A stretch of 64,000 nucleotides of DNA from Myxococcales bacterium (GCA_016794365.1 JAEUKB010000002.1:1-64000); one strand, 5' to 3'. Numbered from the stretch's first letter, positions 9,071-17,869 are shown. Notes: generated by a model not told the origin, from the letters alone. Translations and numbers: made by a program.

Positions 9071-10018
9071 GTGATCGTCTGCCCGCCTGGCTACTACAAG
9101 TCTCAGCGTGATGGAGAGTGGCTGCTCGAGCCGCCCGACGCGCTGCGACTTCTGCCGATTCGCTACCGAGAAAAGCGCAAGCCTCTTCAGACGCTGCGAC
9201 AGCTTGTCCGCGAGCTCTTGGCCGAGCAGCCCGCGCTGACACCGCTGCGTGCCTCGCTGCCTGAGACCTTTGTGACCGCCGAAGGAGAGTTCGCCGCGCA
9301 GACCGCGCTGTTCGTTCGTCGCGGCGATCAGCTGGGCTACATCCATGTCGCAGCGGTGTTTGGCGATGACTCGGTGGATGTGCTGGATGCGCCGGTCTAT
9401 TCGTCGAGCGCATTCGAGAGCACCGCGCTGCTGGTTCGTCAGCTCGCGTATACGCTGCGACTCGGGCTCGGCTATCGCAAACGTCGCTATCTGTATACGC
9501 CGCCGCTCGGCTGGAGCCGCATTGCCGCCGGGCTGAGCACGCGCTTTTATCCGCCCGATTTTCCGTCGCACCGCGCCATGTTGGTCATGCATCCAGCGGT
9601 GCCCCGCACGGTGTCGCCCGAAGCGCTGTGTACGTCGCTCATCGAGCGCTATCGCCAAAAAGGTCTGTCCTTTGAAAGCGATGGAGGCGTCACACCGATG
9701 ACCTCGGACCACGGACTGCATGGACTCGCGTTCTGTCTCAGCAGTCAAAAGCCCAAAGCGGCATCGATGCTCACCGAGCCGTCACCGATCAGCGCCGTGT
9801 CGAGCGACGCACAGCCGCAGCTGCTGCAAGATCTGCTCGTCTTTGCCGACGCACACTATCTGTATACCTTGGTCTGTGAGAGCACGACGCAAGCCCGTCG
9901 CGGTGAGCTGGCTCAAGCGCTGGCTGCTGTCGCGCGCTCGGTTCGTCCGCTGCCCGCACCGCACATCGCACCGACCGCCAAAGACGCAGAGCCGCCCGCA
10001 TCAGCCATTTACCTGTAA
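9071..10018 (+). CDS. Unrecognised two-module protein, possibly DcrB/PsbP-like fold
   Basis: A 315-residue soluble protein from a GTG at 9071 (start IVCPPGYYKS). Each half contains a PPGYY/PPLGW-type motif: PPGYYKSQRDGEWLLEPP near the N-terminus, and TPPLGWSRIAAGL with RFYPPDFPSHRAMLVMHP near residue 145. It ends HYLYTLVCESTTQ...SVRPLP, which resembles the last strand and helix of DcrB/PsbP/Mog1-like domains. That fold suggestion is weak. No signal peptide or catalytic motif is visible. It probably forms a two-gene unit with the gene at 8748. Confidence 0.6.
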   Translation: MIVCPPGYYKSQRDGEWLLEPPDALRLLPIRYREKRKPLQTLRQLVRELLAEQPALTPLRASLPETFVTAEGEFAAQTALFVRRGDQLGYIHVAAVFGDDSVDVLDAPVYSSSAFESTALLVRQLAYTLRLGLGYRKRRYLYTPPLGWSRIAAGLSTRFYPPDFPSHRAMLVMHPAVPRTVSPEALCTSLIERYRQKGLSFESDGGVTPMTSDHGLHGLAFCLSSQKPKAASMLTEPSPISAVSSDAQPQLLQDLLVFADAHYLYTLVCESTTQARRGELAQALAAVARSVRPLPAPHIAPTAKDAEPPASAIYL

Positions 10019-10245
10019 CGCGACCTAGCTAGCAGCTGCCACCGCCCGCTGTCACGCAAATGTAACAGTCGAATAAGTTGCGGCTTCCTCTCCGGCGCGC
10101 TACCTTGGTGTGCTGTTCGCGTTGTGCAGCTTGCTTCCCCACAATGGTCGAAGAGCCTCTCGTTCTGAGCGGCAGCACTGTCAGACCCATCGCATAGGAT
10201 GTTCTTCAAGTCGGGGGCGCTCAGCGCGAAACAAGGAGTCGTTTC

Positions 10246-10461
10246 ATGAGCCAGAAGCAGAAAACCCAGTCGTCGCCGCTTCCCAAGGAAGTGCAGAGCG
10301 AAGGCACACCTGCTCGCAGCACCAGTCAGGCCGCCATCTTGGGCATCCTGAGCGGAGAGCGAGCACGCAAGCAAGCCAGCGACGCAAATGGGTCCGAAGA
10401 CAAGCGCTGCGATGCAGAGTGGGCGCTTGGAGTGGAGTGGACGCTGCGCATGATGTCGTAA
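10246..10461 (+). CDS. Possible small hydrophilic protein, unknown function
   Basis: A 71-residue frame with a strong Shine-Dalgarno (AAGGAG, 7 bases before ATG). It is hydrophilic and low in complexity: Gln, Ser and Lys at the N-terminus, then LGILSGERARKQASDANGSEDK. No known domain. The start signal is the best evidence, since codon content alone does not settle it. It converges on ftsZ. The 227 bp before it holds no recognisable gene. Confidence 0.4.
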   Translation: MSQKQKTQSSPLPKEVQSEGTPARSTSQAAILGILSGERARKQASDANGSEDKRCDAEWALGVEWTLRMMS

Positions 10462-10525
10462 CCACGACATCGCTCAGCGTCAGAACATGTAACCGTTACA
10501 CGGGGGAGTAACGAAACGGGCGGGG

Positions 10526-10545
10526 GCCCGGACCAACATCCGGGC
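10526..10545. terminator. Hairpin between the small ORF and ftsZ
   Basis: GCCCGGA-ccaaca-TCCGGGC, a perfect 7-bp GC-rich stem with a 6-base loop, lies 40 bp past the ftsZ stop and between convergent genes. There is no U-run, so it could be a weak bidirectional terminator or an mRNA 3' stem. Confidence 0.45.
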
Positions 10546-10547
10546 GA

Positions 10548-10604
10548 GCGAGCTTACTCGCGAGCGGCAGCTTCGCCAGCGAGCTTACTCGCGAGCGGCA
10601 GCTT
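10548..10604. repeat. 26-bp direct repeat duplicating the ftsZ 3' end
   Basis: Two identical 26-bp copies (10548-10573 and 10579-10604), 31 bp apart. The inner copy contains the last codons and TAA stop of ftsZ (Ala-Ala-Arg-Glu-stop). The outer copy repeats that segment downstream of the stop. This is a partial tandem duplication of the gene end. Confidence 0.9.
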
Positions 10605-11853
10605 GATGACCGCGTCTTTGATACGTCGGCGTATCGAAGTCCTCGTCTTCAAAGTTTAGACGAGTCCCAAGCGCCGATCGCGCGGGCCGAGCCTGCACGG
10701 CTGGCATCTGCGTCGTCACCGGAGTAGCAACCCGATCGCGACGAGCCGGACCCGACGCAGCCACTTCGACGCGAGGTGGCGGTGGCGGCGCAGCCACTTC
10801 AGGCTTGGCGACAAAGGCTATCGGCACTTGATGCTGCGTCGTCGTCGAGCGTCGATCGTAAATGGTCGGCTCGGCGTCCGCATAGCTTGCGTAGTTTGCA
10901 TCGAAGCCAGTGGCAATGACGGTGATGCGCAGCTCGTCGCCAATCGAAGGATCGATGACCGATCCGAAGATGATGTTGGCGTCTTCATGCGCTGCTTCTT
11001 GAATCAGCGTCGAAGCCTCGTTGACTTCAAACAGCGTCAGATCGGGACCGCCCGTGATGTTGATCAGGATGCCGGTGGCTCCGGTGATCGACACATCCTC
11101 GAGAAGTGGCGAGCTAATCGCCTGCTGCGCGGCTTCGATGGCGCGACGCTCACCGCTTGCACGGCCCGTTCCCATCAGCGCGCGGCCCATGTTCGACATG
11201 ATGGTCTTTACGTCGGCAAAATCGACGTTGATCAGACCCGGAATCGTGATGAGATCCGAGATGCCCTGCACCGCGTTCAGCAGCACATCGTCTGCCTTGC
11301 GGAACGCATCCAGCATCGTCGTCTTCTGACCCGCGATCGAGAGCAAGCGCTCGTTCGGAATCGTGATGAGCGTATCAACCGCCGCAGCGAGAGCAGCAAT
11401 GCCCTCTTCGGCGTGACGACGACGCTTTTTGCCTTCAAAACCAAACGGCTTGGTGACCACGCCGACCGTCAGTGCGCCCAGCTCACGCGCGACTTCCGCA
11501 ATGATCGGCGCCGCGCCCGTGCCCGTTCCGCCGCCCATGCCCGCCGTCACAAAGACCATGTCCGCGCCTTTGAGCACTTCCGCGATGCGGTCTCGGTCTT
11601 CACAGGCTGACTGACGGCCAACCTCCGGGTTTGCGCCTGCACCAAGTCCGCGCGTCACCTTCGTACCGAGCGGGATCTTGATCGGAGCCTGGTTGCTCTC
11701 GAGCGCTTGCAAGTCCGTGTTGGCGGCGATGAAGTCTACGCCTTCCAGCCGACCTGCGATCATGGTGCTGACAGCGTTTCCGCCGCCGCCGCCCACACCA
11801 ATCACTTTGATCTTGGCGTGGTTGTGGTTGTCGTCGAATTCCAGTAGGGCCAT
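10585..11853 (-). CDS. ftsZ: Cell division protein FtsZ
   Basis: The 422-residue tubulin-like GTPase forms the division ring. Visible are the N-terminal [12 protein letters not shown] loop, the GTP-binding signature [10 protein letters not shown] near residue 107, the conserved NERLL and [21 protein letters not shown] region, and the T7-loop synergy segment [16 protein letters not shown] Pro/Ala-rich linker follows residue 325, and the C-terminal peptide is [11 protein letters not shown], a variant of the FtsA/ZipA-binding tail. The start has GGAGGA 6 bases upstream. No ftsA or ftsQ is adjacent. The stop codon sits inside a duplicated segment. Confidence 0.97.
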   Translation of the reverse strand: MALLEFDDNHNHAKIKVIGVGGGGGNAVSTMIAGRLEGVDFIAANTDLQALESNQAPIKIPLGTKVTRGLGAGANPEVGRQSACEDRDRIAEVLKGADMVFVTAGMGGGTGTGAAPIIAEVARELGALTVGVVTKPFGFEGKKRRRHAEEGIAALAAAVDTLITIPNERLLSIAGQKTTMLDAFRKADDVLLNAVQGISDLITIPGLINVDFADVKTIMSNMGRALMGTGRASGERRAIEAAQQAISSPLLEDVSITGATGILINITGGPDLTLFEVNEASTLIQEAAHEDANIIFGSVIDPSIGDELRITVIATGFDANYASYADAEPTIYDRRSTTTQHQVPIAFVAKPEVAAPPPPPRVEVAASGPARRDRVATPVTTQMPAVQARPARSALGTRLNFEDEDFDTPTYQRRGHQAAARE

Positions 11854-11952
11854 ACGGTGTTCCTCCCCGTGGAAACGATTCTTTAAGGCGCGGATCTATG
11901 GGTCAATTTTTTCCCAATTTTTTCCGAAAAAAATGTGCGAAAAGCGGCTCAC

Positions 11953-12258
11953 TTATGGATCGGCTCCGTCGCCCAGATCGTCAGCGATCGCTTTTGGATC
12001 TGGCACCGCGCACAGAGCCTCATGTTCCTGCTTTCTGCGCAAAAACTGCAAAATCGCAACCAGCGCGATCAACAAAACCAGCGCATCCAGCATCAGCAGG
12101 CCGGGCAGCGGATCACTCCACTTGTCCATGTTGGTGGTGCGTCCAAAGTACGGAGGCCCACTGCCATACGCCTCGACGAGCGACTGCACATTGATGTACG
12201 CGGCAAACGCCACAAGCGCGAGCGCCACCAGCACTCCTGTCCCACGAAACAGCGTCAT
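11953..12258 (-). CDS. Small inner-membrane protein with two predicted helices
   Basis: A 101-residue protein. The start at 12258 is fixed by AAGGAG 6 bases upstream, and the longer upstream frame has no start signal. Helix 1 is near residues 6-20 (GVLVALALVAFAAYI) and helix 2 near 50-70 (LLMLDALVLLIALVAILQFL). Between them is a segment with YGSGPPYFGRTTNMDKW, and the C-terminal tail is acidic. Family not recognised. It is transcribed toward ftsZ and divergent from the large membrane protein gene. Confidence 0.75.
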   Translation of the reverse strand: MTLFRGTGVLVALALVAFAAYINVQSLVEAYGSGPPYFGRTTNMDKWSDPLPGLLMLDALVLLIALVAILQFLRRKQEHEALCAVPDPKAIADDLGDGADP

Positions 12259-12327
12259 CGACACTCCTTGGATCATCACACGCGAGAGGCGGCCACGATA
12301 GACGAGCCTTGGCGTTTTGTGCCTAGA

Positions 12328-13944
12328 ATGCGCGCCATGCCTCGATGGAAACAGAGGAAACAGGCTCTCACCAGCGCGTGGCAAGCAAATCCACTGCTCT
12401 TTTGCGGTCTGCTGCTGACGCTCTGCGCTGCGCTTTTGCCGATTTGGATCGCGCGCTATCTGCCACTCCTCGATTATCCGGGACATCTGGCCAACTTGTT
12501 TGTGTGGCGTCATCTGCACGATCCCGCGCTTCGCTACGATTCCTACTATCAAGAAAACTTGGTTCCCCTGCCCTACTGGGTGCAGTACGGAATGGAATAT
12601 CTGCTCGCGATTCCGTTTGGAGAAGAAGCCGCGCAGAAGCTGTTTCTGTCCCTGGCGATTGCGCTGTTGCCCGCGTCGGTGGCGCTGTTTGGGAGGCAGC
12701 TCGGTCGCGATCCGTGGGTTTCCGTTCTGGCGTTTCCGCTCGCGTGGAACATGAATGTCTCACACGGATTTTTGGCCTATGTGGGAGGCCTTCCGCTGCT
12801 GTTTTTCGCGCTCTGCTGCGCGCTACGTTTTGCAGACTCTCCATCGATATTCCGAGGCATCCTGACCACGCTTCTCGGTGTCTGTTTGTACTTTTCGCAC
12901 ATCCTGATCTGGGGTGCATTCCTATGCATTGGGAGTGTCCTTTCAATCCTGTCTGTCTCGTCTTGGTCGCTGCGTAGGCTGCTCTGTCTGCCGCTTCCGT
13001 TTGTTCCAGTGGGACTTGTCGGAGTCTGGGCACAGCTCTATGGGAATGCCGAAAAGACCAATCTTCCCGTCGCTGGAAAGGGACTCTCTGCGTACGAAGG
13101 TGTGTACAATACGTTCTCTGCCAACCTCGGCATGATCTCTGGCTGGACGATGAACACGCTTCCCGGCCTGCGCGATGAACACCTGTATTCCGGCATTCTG
13201 CTGGGTGGCTACCTGCTGCTTTTGCTATCAAGTCTGTGGTGTAGGAATCCGTCTTTCGACAATGGACACAGAGCCCAGAATCCGATCGTCTCGATGCTGA
13301 GATCCCTTGTCTGTTCGCGCGCACTGTGGGGATTTCTGATCACCGCGATCTTGTACTTTTCCCTTCCGCGCAGCCTGCTGCGTCCGTTTTACTGGTTTGC
13401 GATCAATCGCAGGCTCGCAGTGCTTCTGTGTCTGTTTGCGCTGTTTCTGATCTCTGGATCGCTGCTTCGATCGAGGCTGCGACAAGTGACGCTGCTCGCG
13501 ATGATGGCACTGTCGATTGTGTACACGATCGACATCAGCGCGCACTTTGTTCGCTTCAATCGCAGAAACCACGGCTTTGACGAGCTGATGGCGCAGGTTC
13601 CACTTGGCAAGCAGGTGCTGCCGCTGATGTTTGCGCCCGGAGATCGAGATGCGTTGATGAACTGTTTCAATCAGTGGGGAAGCTACATTCAGATTCGCCA
13701 AGGTGGCTTTATGACACCGTACTTTCCCGTCGAGTTTCCGCTCAAAGTACACAAGCGCTTGCCGAGTCCTGTGTGGGATGCTCCTGGTGAGTTTCACTTC
13801 GCATATCATGCGCCAGGATGGGACTATGTCCTTTTGCACGGCGCGACCCAGCTGCCCATCTTTTCTGGAAGCGATCCGCGACTCCGCTTGGTGGATCGTC
13901 GCGGTGCCTGGTCTCTGTTTCAAAAAGAGGAGAACAATCCATGA
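12328..13944 (+). CDS. Multispanning membrane protein, GT-C/mannosyltransferase-like
   Basis: A 538-residue protein with about 10-12 hydrophobic helices. The first (PLLFCGLLLTLCAALLPIW) is followed by ARYLPLLDYPGHLANLFVWRHL, an acidic first loop like that of GT-C enzymes. The last 100 residues form a soluble domain (QVLPLMFAPGDRDALMNCFNQWGSY...) ending in a segment that could act in substrate handling. No family-defining residue was verified, so transferase activity is inference. The start is ATG 12328 or 12337. It overlaps the next gene by 4 bp (ATGA). Confidence 0.7.
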   Translation: MRAMPRWKQRKQALTSAWQANPLLFCGLLLTLCAALLPIWIARYLPLLDYPGHLANLFVWRHLHDPALRYDSYYQENLVPLPYWVQYGMEYLLAIPFGEEAAQKLFLSLAIALLPASVALFGRQLGRDPWVSVLAFPLAWNMNVSHGFLAYVGGLPLLFFALCCALRFADSPSIFRGILTTLLGVCLYFSHILIWGAFLCIGSVLSILSVSSWSLRRLLCLPLPFVPVGLVGVWAQLYGNAEKTNLPVAGKGLSAYEGVYNTFSANLGMISGWTMNTLPGLRDEHLYSGILLGGYLLLLLSSLWCRNPSFDNGHRAQNPIVSMLRSLVCSRALWGFLITAILYFSLPRSLLRPFYWFAINRRLAVLLCLFALFLISGSLLRSRLRQVTLLAMMALSIVYTIDISAHFVRFNRRNHGFDELMAQVPLGKQVLPLMFAPGDRDALMNCFNQWGSYIQIRQGGFMTPYFPVEFPLKVHKRLPSPVWDAPGEFHFAYHAPGWDYVLLHGATQLPIFSGSDPRLRLVDRRGAWSLFQKEENNP

Positions 13945-14525
13945 CCTATCGACTACTTGGCTCGCTGACTTCTCCGTACGTCAGACGGTTCCGCATGTAC
14001 ATGGCGGACATTCCCTACGAGCTAGAGATCGTCAACTACTTGGAAACGGATCAGGATGCGCGGCTGTCATCGGTCAATCCGATCAAGCGAATTCCTGTGC
14101 TGCTGATCGACGGAAAGCCGCTGTGGGAATCGCGTATGATCGTGCAGTATCTTCAGCGAACGCACGATAAACAGCCGTTTACGATGGATGAAGAAAACAT
14201 CGTGAGCGCGATCGATGCGCTGCAAGATCTGCTGATTCAGTCGTTTCTGCTTCAGCGCTCAGGTCATCCGATCGATCGACAGAACGGCTTCTTTGTGCGC
14301 ACGGCGGATCGACAGCGCTTGATCTTGTCGTATCTGGAACAGCAAGTGTCCGCTGGTCTGCTGACGCGCTGGGACTATCCAGCGATGGCGCTCTACGCGA
14401 CGCTCGACTGGTCGCTGTTTCGCAGTCAGCTAACGCCTACGCAGCTTGGTCCGGTGCTGCTTCAGTTTGTCAAAGAGTCTGCTTCGCAGCGACTGGCAGC
14501 AGAGACTGATCCACGCTTGGCCTAA
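13941..14525 (+). CDS. Glutathione S-transferase family protein
   Basis: A 194-residue protein with a thioredoxin-like N-terminal domain (YRLLGSLTSPYVRRFRMYM, then NPIKRIPVLLIDGKPLWESRMIVQYLQRTH), including the cis-Pro in RIPVL and the Glu-Ser glutathione-binding pair in WESRMI. A helical C-terminal domain follows. Its start overlaps the stop of the membrane protein gene by 4 bp, so translation is likely coupled. Whether it is a true transferase or a binding/stringent-starvation-type protein cannot be told. Confidence 0.85.
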   Translation: MTYRLLGSLTSPYVRRFRMYMADIPYELEIVNYLETDQDARLSSVNPIKRIPVLLIDGKPLWESRMIVQYLQRTHDKQPFTMDEENIVSAIDALQDLLIQSFLLQRSGHPIDRQNGFFVRTADRQRLILSYLEQQVSAGLLTRWDYPAMALYATLDWSLFRSQLTPTQLGPVLLQFVKESASQRLAAETDPRLA

Positions 14526-14592
14526 CAGACAGCGCCTTTCACATCATCACTGCGCAGTCTTCACGGCGCGGGTCCCCTTTCCCTTTGATTCA

Positions 14593-15198
14593 TTATGGCA
14601 GGCGTCCAAGTCCTGGGACAAAGCGTCCGGTGGCTTGCGCATAGCGCCGATAGGAATCGCTGTGCGTGCGCAGAAGATAGGGTTCCTCGACGATACGAAC
14701 CTGGATCTGAAGCCCAACCCAGAGCGCCAGCACAGACAGCCATGACACCCAGTTGGGAACCAGGATCGCAAGTCCCAACGCCAGCAGCATCATGCAAGTG
14801 AAGATCGGGTTGCGAACCCACGCAAACGGACCGTGCGTCACAAGCTGGGTCTTCGCGCTGGGATCGACTCCGATGCGCCACGATGCGCCCATCGTGACCT
14901 GCGCCCACAGGGTTCCGAGCAGACCGAATCCGTACAGTCCAAACGCAAGCCGCTGCCACCATGGTGTGGTCAGAAACGAACAGCGCGAAAGGAGGCCCAG
15001 CAGATCGAGTGTGCAGGCGATCGGACTGCCAACCGTCGCGACCACAAACAGCAGTCCGCCCCACCACGCTGCCGACAGAGGCTGACCCCTTACGCCCACA
15101 AAGCCGGTCTTTCCCGTCGAAAGATACTGCATCACAGAGCGAAGTACGAACGCGAGCAGCAGAAACACAAGCCATCCCACAAGTGCCAAGATCGTCAT
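14593..15198 (-). CDS. Membrane methyltransferase-like protein, ICMT/PEMT family
   Basis: A 201-residue integral membrane protein with about five helices. The C-terminal half carries the isoprenylcysteine/phospholipid methyltransferase pattern: LVTHGPFAWVRNPIFTCMML (the G-P-x-x-x-x-R-N-P motif), then a paired helix and RIVEEPYLLRTHSDSYRRYAQATGRFVPG, which matches the E-E-x-x-L-x-x-x-x-x-x-x-Y-x-x-Y motif. The acceptor is unknown. The start is ATG 15198, or TTG 15207 with little difference. Two short genes converge here with no clear terminator. Confidence 0.8.
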   Translation of the reverse strand: MTILALVGWLVFLLLAFVLRSVMQYLSTGKTGFVGVRGQPLSAAWWGGLLFVVATVGSPIACTLDLLGLLSRCSFLTTPWWQRLAFGLYGFGLLGTLWAQVTMGASWRIGVDPSAKTQLVTHGPFAWVRNPIFTCMMLLALGLAILVPNWVSWLSVLALWVGLQIQVRIVEEPYLLRTHSDSYRRYAQATGRFVPGLGRLP

Positions 15199-15277
15199 GG
15201 CATCCAAGTGTAGACAGCCGGAAGCGGACTTGTCGAATGAATCCCCAAAACGATCTCCGCAGCCAAAGAATCCAGCA

Positions 15278-15368
15278 TTAGGAATCGGCGTTAGGAATCG
15301 GCGTTAGGAATCAGCGTTAGGAATCGGCGCTGGGAATCGGCGTTAGGAATCGGCGTTAGGAATTAGCG
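15278..15368. repeat. 13-bp tandem repeat array over the lysR stop codon
   Basis: About seven units of TTAGGAATCGGCG with a constant 13-bp step and a few substitutions. The last decayed unit contains the stop codon of the LysR gene (15363-15365). The core TTAGGAATCG reappears in inverted orientation at 16971-17025, on the other side of the lysR-yceI pair. Confidence 0.9.
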
Positions 15369-16244
15369 CAGCGAGAGCGGACGGGTGGCGAGATATTCGA
15401 GCAGGAAGCTGCGGAACGCCGTCACTTTGCGCGGTACGGTGTGACCCTTGGGATAGACAAAGTAGAGCGATCCTGTGCGCACAGTATGTCGCGGCAATAG
15501 CTGAACGAGCTGACCGCTCGCGACATCATCTCTCGTCAGAAAGCTGGGCAGCAGACCGATTCCTAAGCCCGCACGTACAGCGTGAAGGACAAACAGCAGA
15601 TCGTCTCCGGTGACTCCGCTGCGCTTGGTTGCTTTGGGAAACGGCGGCGGCGGCATCGCAGTACGAAAGTAGACCCAGTCATGCTGAAGGGTGTCTTCCG
15701 GAGTGCGCACAGGACCGCGCCGCGCCAGATAGGAAGGGGCCGCATAGAGCGCCATTTCCAGCTCGCTCAGCCGTCGCGCAACCAGCGAGCTATCCGTCAG
15801 TGGCTTGATGCTGACACGGAGCGCCAGATCAAATCCATCGGCCACCAGATCCACCACACGCGGCGTCAGGCGCGCATCAATGGTAATCGCCGGATAGCGC
15901 AGTCGGAATGCAGCCAGGGCTTCGGGAAGGAAGGTCACTCCGATGTCGGTGGGCGCGGTGATCAGCAGCTCTCCTTTGGGCTCCTCTTCGCGCTCAGGAA
16001 GACTCCCCAGCGCGCGCCGCAGCTCCACCAGCTGGGGAGACACGCGCTCATACAGTGCGACTCCGGCTGTGCTCAGCGACACCTTGCGCGTGGTTCGGTT
16101 AAAGAGCTGCACACCCAGCTCTGATTCAAGCTGCGCAATGCTGCGACTGACCGACGAGCGAGGCAGGCCCAGCTTGGTCCCTGCGGTGGTAAAAGAAGCG
16201 GTCTTGGCGACCTCGACAAACAGTGACAACAGGTTCAGATCCAT
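15363..16244 (-). CDS. LysR-family transcriptional regulator
   Basis: The protein has 293 residues from ATG 16244. The N-terminal HTH (DLNLLSLFVEVAKTASFTTAGTKLGLPRSSVSRSIAQLESELGVQLFNRTTRKVSLS) is typical. The rest is the periplasmic-binding-like effector domain (GELLITAPTDIGVTFLPEALAAF... DFALRV-type strand). It resembles the aminoacetone-oxidation/DsdC-like branch often found next to small exported or redox genes. It is divergent from yceI, and a 6-bp inverted repeat touches its start codon, which suggests autorepression. The inducer is unknown. Confidence 0.9.
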   Translation of the reverse strand: MDLNLLSLFVEVAKTASFTTAGTKLGLPRSSVSRSIAQLESELGVQLFNRTTRKVSLSTAGVALYERVSPQLVELRRALGSLPEREEEPKGELLITAPTDIGVTFLPEALAAFRLRYPAITIDARLTPRVVDLVADGFDLALRVSIKPLTDSSLVARRLSELEMALYAAPSYLARRGPVRTPEDTLQHDWVYFRTAMPPPPFPKATKRSGVTGDDLLFVLHAVRAGLGIGLLPSFLTRDDVASGQLVQLLPRHTVRTGSLYFVYPKGHTVPRKVTAFRSFLLEYLATRPLSLR

Positions 16245-16263
16245 TGTTGCTCGATTTGCAACA
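16245..16263. promoter_or_regulatory. Inverted repeat at the lysR start, likely LysR-type binding site
   Basis: TGTTGC-TCGATTT-GCAACA is a perfect 6-bp dyad with a 7-base spacer, resembling a T-N11-A LysR box. It abuts the lysR ATG and lies 93 bp upstream of yceI. Confidence 0.6.
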
Positions 16264-16355
16264 GTTTGACGCAAAAAGGACATCTAGTGCAATTCTGAAA
16301 CCAATCCCAGACTAGCTTTCAACACCGCTCACGTTTTCAAAAAAGGAGTTACGCC

Positions 16356-16952
16356 ATGAAGTTCTCTCACCTACTTTTTGCGGCTGCGCTGTCTGTTCCG
16401 GCTTTCGCTCACGCCGCCAGCTATGAAGTCGATCCGGTTCACTCCAGCGCGCAGTTTGCGGTCAAGCACATGATGATCTCGACCGTGCGCGGCGAGTTTA
16501 CCAAGCTGTCGGGAACCGCTGTGATCGATGACAAGAACCTGGCGAAATCGACGGTAGAAGCATCGATTGAAGCGGGATCGATCAGCACGCGCATGGACAA
16601 GCGCGATGAACACCTGCGCAGCCCGGACTTTCTGGACACCGCGAAGTTTGCGACGATTGCGTTCAAGTCCACCGAGGTCAAAAAGGCTGGAGAAGGCAAG
16701 TACAAGGTCACAGGAAACCTGACGCTGCACGGTGTCACCAAGCCTGTGGTGCTGGATGTGGAATCGCCTGCAACCGAGCTAAAAGATCCGTACGGAAACA
16801 CCAAGCGCGGAGCCGTGGCTACGACGACGATCAATCGCAAAGACTTCGGACTGAACTGGAACAAGACGCTGGAAGCGGGTGGAGTTCTCGTCGGTGAGTC
16901 GATTCAGATCACGATCGATCTTCAGCTTGTGCGCAAAGACGCAGGCAAGTAG
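16356..16952 (+). CDS. YceI family periplasmic lipid-binding-type protein
   Basis: A 198-residue protein with AAGGAG before the ATG. Sec signal peptide: KFSHLLFAAALSVPAFAHA, cleaved before ASYEVD. The mature part begins YEVDPVHSSAQFAVKHMMISTVRGEF and contains DEHLRSPDFLDTAKFATIAFKST, the standard YceI lipocalin-like barrel that binds long isoprenoid or lipid chains. It is full length for the family. It is divergent from a LysR regulator that probably controls it, and no cytochrome b561 partner is adjacent. Confidence 0.93.
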   Translation: MKFSHLLFAAALSVPAFAHAASYEVDPVHSSAQFAVKHMMISTVRGEFTKLSGTAVIDDKNLAKSTVEASIEAGSISTRMDKRDEHLRSPDFLDTAKFATIAFKSTEVKKAGEGKYKVTGNLTLHGVTKPVVLDVESPATELKDPYGNTKRGAVATTTINRKDFGLNWNKTLEAGGVLVGESIQITIDLQLVRKDAGK

Positions 16953-16970
16953 TCCGGCGCGTGAGAGCCG

Positions 16971-17025
16971 CGATTCCTAATCGATTCCTACGCGATTCCT
17001 AATCGATTCCTGATCGATTCCTAAT
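16971..17025. repeat. 11-bp tandem repeat array over the cysQ stop codon
   Basis: Five 11-bp units of CGATTCCTAAT (minus strand ATTAGGAATCG). The first unit in the cysQ direction contains the cysQ TAG stop (17021-17023). The array fills the gap between convergent yceI and cysQ, and its core is the reverse complement of the 15278 array core. Confidence 0.9.
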
Positions 17026-17848
17026 CGGGGCGGAAGCCTTCTTCTTCGGCGATGCGCTTTACGACGGGGAGCACGCGGGAAAACGCAGCGTGATTGCAGC
17101 ACAAGATGCCGCGCTGGGTCCGTAGCTCTTTGGATCCGTAGACAAACGGCTGACCAAACAGATCGGTAAAGCAGCCGCCCGCAGCGCGCAGGATCGCTTC
17201 CGGTCCACAGGCATCCCACAGGCTGGCTTTGTTCGATGCGTGAACATAGACATCGGCGCGCTGCTCGGCGATGAGTCCGATCTTTACACCGACGGAGCCG
17301 CTCGGAAATTCCTGATGAATGCCGAGTCGCTGCATCAGCGCTTCGGTGCTGCGTGGACGATGGGAACGCGAAACCACAAGGCGTAGATCGCTCGGCTGCG
17401 TGATGTCACTGACGGACAGAGTCTGCATCGATCCACCACAGTGAAGCTGCGCGCCGTGTCCGACGATGCCGCTGTAGAGCTTATCGACGCTGGGCTGATA
17501 GACGACGCCAAGCTGTGACTGTCCGTCGATGGCGAGCCCGATCATGACCGCGAACTCTCCGTTTTTGGCGATGAATTCCTTGGTGCCATCGAGTGGATCG
17601 ACGTACCAGATCCGTCGCTGCGACGGTGCGCACTGATGATCGGGACTCTCTTCGGCCACGATTCCGTCTTGCGGAAACAGCGCGCGCAGCCGAGACACAA
17701 TCAGCGCATTCGCTTGCTGGTCCGCTGCGGTAACCGGATCGCTTGCGCCTTTGTACTCGACGGAAAAGTCGGTTGCGTAGATCGAAAGAAGCACCTGTCC
17801 CGCTTCGCGCGCAATCGCTTGGATAGCCTGTAGTTCCTGCGTCAACAT
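17021..17848 (-). CDS. cysQ: 3'(2'),5'-bisphosphate nucleotidase, CysQ/inositol monophosphatase family
   Basis: The 275-residue Mg-dependent phosphatase removes the 3'-phosphate from PAP, a by-product of sulfate assimilation and sulfotransfer. Metal-binding motifs are all visible: AEES near residue 65, DPLDGTKEF near 83 and WDACGPEAILRAAGG near 215. Family length is normal. AAGGAAG precedes the start. It lies 21 bp downstream of a TauE/SafE transporter gene on the same strand, which supports a sulfur-metabolism operon. Confidence 0.92.
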   Translation of the reverse strand: MLTQELQAIQAIAREAGQVLLSIYATDFSVEYKGASDPVTAADQQANALIVSRLRALFPQDGIVAEESPDHQCAPSQRRIWYVDPLDGTKEFIAKNGEFAVMIGLAIDGQSQLGVVYQPSVDKLYSGIVGHGAQLHCGGSMQTLSVSDITQPSDLRLVVSRSHRPRSTEALMQRLGIHQEFPSGSVGVKIGLIAEQRADVYVHASNKASLWDACGPEAILRAAGGCFTDLFGQPFVYGSKELRTQRGILCCNHAAFSRVLPVVKRIAEEEGFRPD

Positions 17849-17869
17849 CTGTGACTTCCTTCGCTTCCT

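Noticed and set aside
8718..9413. 231-codon minus-strand frame across two plus-strand genes
   Set aside because: Composition is Arg/Ala biased without motifs, and it overlaps two better-composed plus-strand genes.
12368..13324. Long minus-strand frame opposite the GT-C-like membrane protein gene
   Set aside because: Arg/Ser-rich translation without motifs. The plus strand encodes a clear multispanning protein with a coupled downstream gene.
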